From contig JARHVA010000593.1 of assembly GCA_037957365.1 (NCBI GenBank), positions 3,097,501 through 3,161,500 on the forward strand: a stretch of DNA of 64,000 bases, given 5' to 3'. The stretch's first letter is position 1. Each line of letters opens with the position of its first letter. Made by a program: the position numbers and the translations under genes. Under the pieces are notes generated by a model. The model saw only the letters and a list, made by a program, of their open reading frames with translations, made no database searches and had not been told where the DNA came from. Source of the stretch: Torreya grandis (lineage: Eukaryota; Streptophyta; Pinopsida; Cupressales; Taxaceae). Below are positions 58,323 to 64,000 of this stretch, piece by piece.

Positions 58323-60190
58323 ATGGACTTAACACATAGTCAAGCTAAATCCCTTATTGACCATGCAAGGCAACAACCACTCCCACCTTCACCTTTTATA
58401 TCAAGTCACCAAATGGAGCATACTTCAAATACTGAACATACTCCTATTCAGCCTACCCCCGACCAACATCCAATTATTCCTGAAGGGGTCTAAAACTTTG
58501 AGAGATTCCTTGACCACAACGTCAAGGCTCTTCAGCACTATCTCATGAGAAGTCAAATGCGAGATCCTTTAGGTACCCCTGTTTATGGGATGCCAACTTC
58601 CGTCACTAAAGTGGCAACGATATCAATAGCATCCACTAGCCAACTCATCATAACTCAGGCTATTGCCTTTACCAATAACCCAACCATGGCCAATACTCAA
58701 AATGTGGCCTCCACTTCCATTTTTGGACCTACCTCCATCGGGGTTTCCGTTCCCCCTCAACCACAAACAATTCAACCAAGTTCGACACATTGTCAAAACT
58801 TGATTGTCTCTACCCCACCCACTCTTGCACCCATAAATACAAGAGTGACTTCCTATCCTTCAACTAGTATTGATGCTATTCAACCACCTATGGTGACATC
58901 CAATCAATTTGTGCCCTCCAACTTTGTGGCACAAGCCCCTTTGACCTCAACATCAGTCCCAATGATGAACTACCGATATGTTGCATCTATACAAGCACAA
59001 CCAAGTACGTCATATGCCCCTCTTAATACCTTCCAGGTACCTTACAACCTAGGGGGTGCCCCACCTACCAATCCATTAGCTGATCTAATTAAGATGCTGA
59101 TGGATAAGATGTCTAATCTTGAGACATCCATTTTCGATTCAAGTAATGTTCTTTCATACGAACAAATTTGCAATGAACCCATTCACCCTTCGGTGCCTAT
59201 TAGACCATATCCTAACCAGTGGGAACTCCCTAAATTTACTTTTTTTTAGAGTAAATAGGACCCACAACAACATCTATGAGCATTTAGACATGCTTGTTAT
59301 CTTATAGCACATGATGATGCGTTACTACTGCACACATTTCCCATGTCACTTTCTGGCACCACCCTTGACTAGTATAGCTCTATTGCCAGTCATTCCCTCT
59401 TTTACTTCACTCAACTCACCCTACTATTCCTTGACCACTTTTCAATCAACATCACCAAGAAGGTCTCCATTACGGACCTCTATTCTATTAGACAATTTGA
59501 CGATGAGTCAATAGTTGACTTTGTTGCTCGTTGGAGAGGTTTGATTAACCAACTCTCCTTTTCATTACCTCAACTTGAGCTCATTGAGATCTTTTCAAGA
59601 GCATGTGCCAAGCACATCTCATCCACTTTGTGGGTCCAAACTTTTTGCACATTTGATGAAGCTTTCACAATGGCCTGAAAGCTTGAACTCTATGCAGTTG
59701 AAGAGGACAAGGTCAAATTGCATAGTAAAAATAACAACACAAAATCTGATGATCATTCTTCTTCCAACTCCAAGTCTAAAGGAGTGGCAAACACTGTGGT
59801 ACTAAGGTCATCATCCTCTACCACAACCAACCAATCTCAACCCTCCACATCTAACTACATCACATGACAATTCCAACACTGATATGTACAACATCAATAC
59901 ACTCCAATAAGAGAATCATACGCTTTTGTGTTGGATAAACTAGTCAAGCAGGGAGTCTTCAATCTCCCTCAAATTTGACCACCCCAATTGAACCCCTCAA
60001 AAGCCATCACTGCCTGGTATAGGGAAAATGACTTTTTCAACTTTCATCGTGTCAAGGGTCATGACATAGACAACTGTAAAACCTTCAAAAACATCATTCA
60101 AGACATGTTGGACAAGGGGGATCTTGTTTTGGATAACCCAAATGCGGTGGCTAACTAAAACATAGACATATTTAGGCAACCATTCTCTAA
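58323..60190 (+). pseudogene. Ty3 gag (element 2)
   Basis: I start it at MDLTHSQAKS (58323), which matches element 1's MVLTRHQSKK. The frame is open to 59246 apart from a TAA at 58491. It then continues in the same frame through TAG, TAG, TGA and TAG with the full gag core: 'QWELPKFTFF', 'AFRHACYLIAHDDALLLHTF', 'PMSLSGTTLD', 'FLDHFSINITKKVSITDLYS', 'VDFVARWRGLINQLSFSLPQ' and 'FSRACAKHISSTLWVQTF'. The N-terminal 300 residues are Ser/Thr/Pro/Gln-rich. 'FHRVKGHDIDNCKTFKNI' near 60040 ends the recognisable part. This is the best preserved gene of the element and is the capsid protein. Confidence 0.85.
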
Positions 60191-61500
60191 CCATCCCCCA
60201 AGTCAAAATAACATTTAGACCATAGCCGATGACCTTCAAGAGCATAATATACACACGGTTGACATGGTTTCTAACCAACCTCTCCCACAGTCTGAAGAGG
60301 TTAATCAACTTATTTGTCCACCAAAAGTAGAAGAACATTCTTCTCTTATTTCTCCACCATGGGTAGAAGAGGCTTCTTCTCCTATTAGTCTTCCATCCAC
60401 CCCCTTTCACATGTAAGAGAGTCAACTTTGAACTCTCCCATATTAGACGATGTTTTGATGGCACCAACGCTATTTGCCTCACCCTCATCCTTCTTATCAT
60501 CAATGGGGGATCATACTTGCCCCACTCCTAGACCACATGTCGAAGCCATCACCATCCCTACGCTCTATCTAATTGAAGAGCCACAATCTCCAATCCCTTC
60601 TCCGTTAAGAGAGGAACTTACCACCTCACCCACTTCGACCGAAGAAGATTTGGTGAAGGTAAACTTGAACCTCACCCCTCACAATAGTATTCCTCACACT
60701 AAACTAAAGAAGGCTACTAAACCACATCGGAGAACTTCTCCCCTACCTTCACCATTACCATCTATCTTGGGTCCACATCCTTCCACTTTAAAAGGAGTGC
60801 TCCCTATTTCAACACTTCACAAAGGCACATCGCCTCCATTACTCCCTTCACCCATAAAAAACATACATCCTCTAAAACATTTGGCACCTCTCACCAAGCA
60901 AGTGTCGTCTACACATTTGACCACACCACCAACTAAAAAGGTGGTACGACAAACAACCCCTACAACCTTTAAATAGAAGTTGTTAACCCCTACTGCAACA
61001 ACAAGTGCAAAGCCATTAGTGGGTTCATATGCTTTGATGTTATGCCAATTGTTATAATCTTCGAGCATCACTCTTTCACCTATTAAACCATATCAACCTC
61101 TCGAACCAAAACCATCTTGGTTCGATGACACTAAAATTTGCTGGTATCATCGCACACCTAGACATGATACTGAGCATTGCTGCACCCTTAAAGTTGTCAT
61201 TCAATGACACTTGAAAAAGGACACCCCTCAAATTGAGGCTTCTTTTGACAAACATTCAACATCATCACATGCCTCTCAAACATCCTCACCTAAATCGGGA
61301 TCCCCATACAAGACTATGGTCCCTTTATCACCTTCTCCACCTTTATTCAAAATCAACACTATTAATGTGGCCACTAGGCCCCAAACTATGAAGGATAAAG
61401 GAAAAGACTAGACTTCTACACCTTTGACATATCCATTATTTGTCAAGACCGCTCAACCAACACAACCCAAGATTTCTATCTTGGGCACATTTCGACCAAC
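60191..61500 (+). pseudogene. Pro/Ser-rich linker, element 2; no protease seen
   Basis: Includes an 182-codon open stretch at 60428-60976 rich in Pro, Ser and Thr, with 'SILGPHPSTLKG' near 60760 matching element 1's gag-protease linker. A second histidine/cysteine block 'WYHRTPRHDTEHC' follows near 61140. I find no protease active site, and no RT or RNase H before the integrase remnant. Confidence 0.55.
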
Positions 61501-62140
61501 ATCACTGGGGGAAATTCCTCCTAACCTCTCTAGTCCACATGATGTTTGGTACAAATGACTTGTGGACTACTTGACATATTCTATCATGCCTCCTAATCTC
61601 TCTAGCAATGCACGATGAGATTTTATCAAAAGCATTGCTCGCTACACCATGCTAGGGGGTCTTCTCTACAAATGAGGTCAAGACGGCCTCCTTCACCAAT
61701 GCATAACAACCACTGAGACTTCTCATGTCATCAAACAAGCCTATGATGGGATTTATGGGGGACATTTTAGCGGTAACACGGTTGCCAAGCGCATCCTTCA
61801 CCTGGGCTATTATTGGCCCACTATTAACCAAGACTGCAACAACTATGTTTGGCATTGTACCAAATGCCAACAACATACTGACCAACTTCACATCCAACAT
61901 CGACCAAATCATGCCTACAACCATAATCTGAAAGAACGAGATTTCAAAATTAGAGATCTCATCCTTAAAGAAGCCCAACATGTGACCAATATGGAAAGAA
62001 GCAAATAGGGCAAGTTTGCTCCTATTTAACTTAGACCTTATATCAAGCAGGGATCAGACACTTATAGTCTGTCTTCTTTCGAAGGCCGATGAAAAATTGA
62101 GCCCCTTAATGCCTTACATCTTCGACCATTTTATTGTTAA
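61501..62140 (+). pseudogene. Integrase remnant: zinc finger fused to C-terminal region
   Basis: The HHCC finger is well preserved ('SHVIKQAYDGIYGGHFSG', 'HLGYYWPTINQDCNNYVWHC', 'TKCQQH'; 61725-61880). About 40 bases later the frame reads 'NLKERDFKIRDLILKEA' and 'PLNALHLRPFY', the GPY-like C-terminal part of a Ty3 integrase. The catalytic core with its two Asp and Glu is absent. The deletion junction lies near 61885-61930. Integrase function must be supplied by another element if this family ever moved in this form. Confidence 0.8.
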
Positions 62141-62389
62141 TCAAGTAATCATTCACTTGACATTTAACTAGAGCTCATCCTTTGAGCAACCCCCGTCATC
62201 CACATTCCTATTCCTTTCAACCCTTTTTTCCTATAAACATTAGTTAACCCTTTTGTCAAGCATGAATGATTTGTCCTAATAAAAGGGAACCCCTAAACCT
62301 CTATAGTCAAGTCCATGACCAAAAATCCAGTCAAAAACAAAAAAATAAATAAAACTGGGATGCCTATTCAAAGGTCATAAAATATCAAT

Positions 62390-62520
62390 GTAGACTGCTC
62401 CCTCAAAGGATAGCTACATCATTGTTGTAATTAATAGACTGCTCCTTTGAAGGATAGCTATTCAAAGACCTCCAAACATACAAAATAGAATATAGACCAC
62501 TCCCTCAAAGGATGGCTATG
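62390..62520 (+). repeat. Three-copy hairpin repeat, element 2
   Basis: Units TAGACTGCTCCCTCAAAGGA, TAGACTGCTCCTTTGAAGGA and TAGACCACTCCCTCAAAGGA, each followed by TRGCTA, correspond to 18716-18840 of element 1. The middle unit contains a clean TCCTTTGAAGGA inverted repeat. Confidence 0.7.
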
Positions 62521-63978
62521 CCTAAATTTTGCTACAAATAACACTCCCTCAGAAGTTTCCTGCATTGATCAGCTTCACATATGACCATAAAACAAACAAC
62601 ATCCCCAAGTAGACTTCCCACATTGATCAATCTACAAACTATTAAGTCATGGACTTGTCTATAGTCGTTCTCAAGGTCACCTATCAAAGGGTCAAGGTTA
62701 TTCTTGCCAAAAAGGGTTACCCCATCCTCTCATATCACATAATCACACTTATCACCCCAATATACTAAAGGGATTTTGAGCTCATTTAATGTCAAGTGAT
62801 TCGAATACTTCTCTAAGACAAACCAACGGTCAATGACGTAATGCATGAACGGGGATTTTATTTGCAACAACCCTTATCTATGCCATCATTATGGTCCTTG
62901 TCAATGAAAGAGCAACATGCCTTTCACTTCTTACACCTTATTCACATACAACCAAATCATTTTATAACCAAACCAAACCCAATCAAACCAAACATTTTTA
63001 GACCACTAAAATGACATAGCCAATTCACACTAGTTTTTATGGAAAAAAATACACATAAAAACTATCAACCCAACATAACCAATGTTATAGAATACACCAT
63101 CACACAATATGGAAAAGGCTGTAACATCATCTTACCCTCATCATTTCAAGCATGTACCATCACACATATGGGAAATGCTAAAAACACTAACCTAACCAAA
63201 ACAATTATTAACCACTTTGATCTTTTTCAAAACTAAATTGGCCTGAGGCCCTTGAAAGAGGGGCTATGTAGGCAACAATCAGTTGACATGGAGTCTTTTG
63301 AGGTTAGCTCGGCCAATTTCATTTATTCATCTACTAGATGGACCAACCATTTAACCTTTATCTATGACATGACCAAACAACCAGCCCTGACACTGTGGAA
63401 GTCACCTTTGACTTCTCATGGGGCACATTGAAGATCACATACATCTCCCTGACCACAACACACACCACTTGAGATGACTTATATCTCAGGCTAACTTGAC
63501 CAATGACTTTGGAGATCATGACTATCTCCTCAGACCATGACTACTTTCGAGACAACTTTGCCTTGGTTGTTTTGATTGCATATATGCTACCTCATGAATA
63601 GTTAGAAAATTATATGCACATCACATTATGACCCTCACACGTATTGCCAGATTGCGCTCTAGTTGATCCTCAATATTTGTGACATTTTCATGTTTTCCAG
63701 GAGCACTTCCTGAGCCTGAGATACTTGGAACATGATGACCATTAGAGCTACAGCTTTGATCATTTAACCCAATCAGCTACGACTAAATGCTAGGGACTAT
63801 TTATTTTGATTTTAGCACTCCTCGACCTTGACGTGACAATTTGACCTACCTATCATGTGAAGTGGTATACACACAATCTCAATTATTGTAGCATTCACAC
63901 TCCAACTTCACCATACCCATCCACTGCCAATCAAATCGGCACTTGATATTAGGTTACCTTCCCTTGAATCCCACTTTG
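62521..63978 (+). other. 3' untranslated region of element 2
   Basis: No gene recognised; no PMD-like sequence on either strand. It contains the CTTCCTGCATTGATCA block shared with element 1 (about 62565) and runs to the polypurine tract. Confidence 0.5.
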
Positions 63979-63989
63979 AGGGGGAATAC
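63979..63989 (+). other. Polypurine tract of element 2
   Basis: GAGGGGGAATAC directly precedes TGTTAGGTATG at 63990-64000. It resembles the purine run before a 3' LTR. Confidence 0.65.
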
Positions 63990-64000
63990 TGTTAGGTATG

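Larger units (their letters stand above)
54310..64000 (+). mobile_element. Element 2: deleted Ty3 (Tat-like) retrotransposon, right end outside window
   Basis: Order: 5' LTR (54310-55763), primer site, leader interrupted by a solo LTR, gag, Pro-rich linker, integrase zinc finger joined directly to the integrase C-terminal region, hairpin repeats, 3' untranslated region, polypurine tract (63979). RT, RNase H, the integrase core and the antisense PMD of element 1 are missing. Leader, primer site, gag and 3' repeats match element 1, so it is a related family reduced to a non-autonomous form. The sequence after the polypurine tract, TGTTAGGTATG, does not match the 5' LTR start TGTAGACACC. Confidence 0.8.

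Noticed and set aside
1..64000. CRISPR arrays, bacterial operons, rRNA or tRNA genes
   Set aside because: No regular repeat-spacer units, operon-like gene packing, or conserved rRNA/tRNA sequences; only primer-site fragments of tRNA complement are present.

Overview
The window is a nested pile of LTR retrotransposons with no host gene, rRNA or tRNA that I can recognise. It suggests a vascular plant with a large, heavily methylated nuclear genome. The evidence is plant Copia (Tork/Tnt1-like) and Ty3 (Tat-like) families, tRNA-iMet-type primer sites, a plant mobile domain (PMD) sequence antisense inside a Ty3 element, and decay dominated by C-to-T/G-to-A changes. A gymnosperm is plausible, but that is only an inference from AT-richness and the number of old elements.

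Layout. 1-6953: a decayed gag-only element (A, + strand) with about 3.5-kb LTRs; its 5' LTR runs off the left edge. 6954-7921, 24467-25064 and 30681-36190: pieces of one older, unrecognised coding-like sequence (D). It is interrupted first by a 16.5-kb Ty3/Tat-like element (element 1, 7922-24461, + strand; TSD ATAGG/ATAAG), then by a young Copia element (25065-30680, - strand; TSD TCACC/TCAAC). D is partly duplicated in tandem, and the second copy preserves the empty Copia insertion site near 33300. 36191-42780: AT-rich and C-biased, nothing recognised. 42781-52150: a second gag-only element (B, - strand) of the same family as A. 52151-54309: nothing recognised. 54310 to the right edge: a second Ty3 element (element 2, + strand). 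It has gag and an integrase remnant but no RT, RNase H or integrase core, and its leader carries a solo LTR with a perfect CCAAC target duplication.

Copia is nearly intact. One 1361-codon frame covers gag, protease, integrase, RT and RNase H and is broken by a single TAG. Its 685-bp LTRs differ at about 14 positions by my hand alignment, all transitions. The other elements are fossils with many stops.

The main unexplained signal is a short palindrome, consensus ACCGACGTCGGT, in arrays with roughly 18-23 or 31-32 bp centre spacing. It occurs in the Copia LTR upstream of a TATA-like box, inside the Copia coding region as in-frame 7-residue repeats, and in increasingly C-to-T-decayed form in the LTRs of both Ty3 elements. 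One motif in unrelated retrotransposon superfamilies suggests a shared regulatory or silencing module. It contains two inverted RCCGAC (DRE/CRT-type) cores around an ACGT centre.
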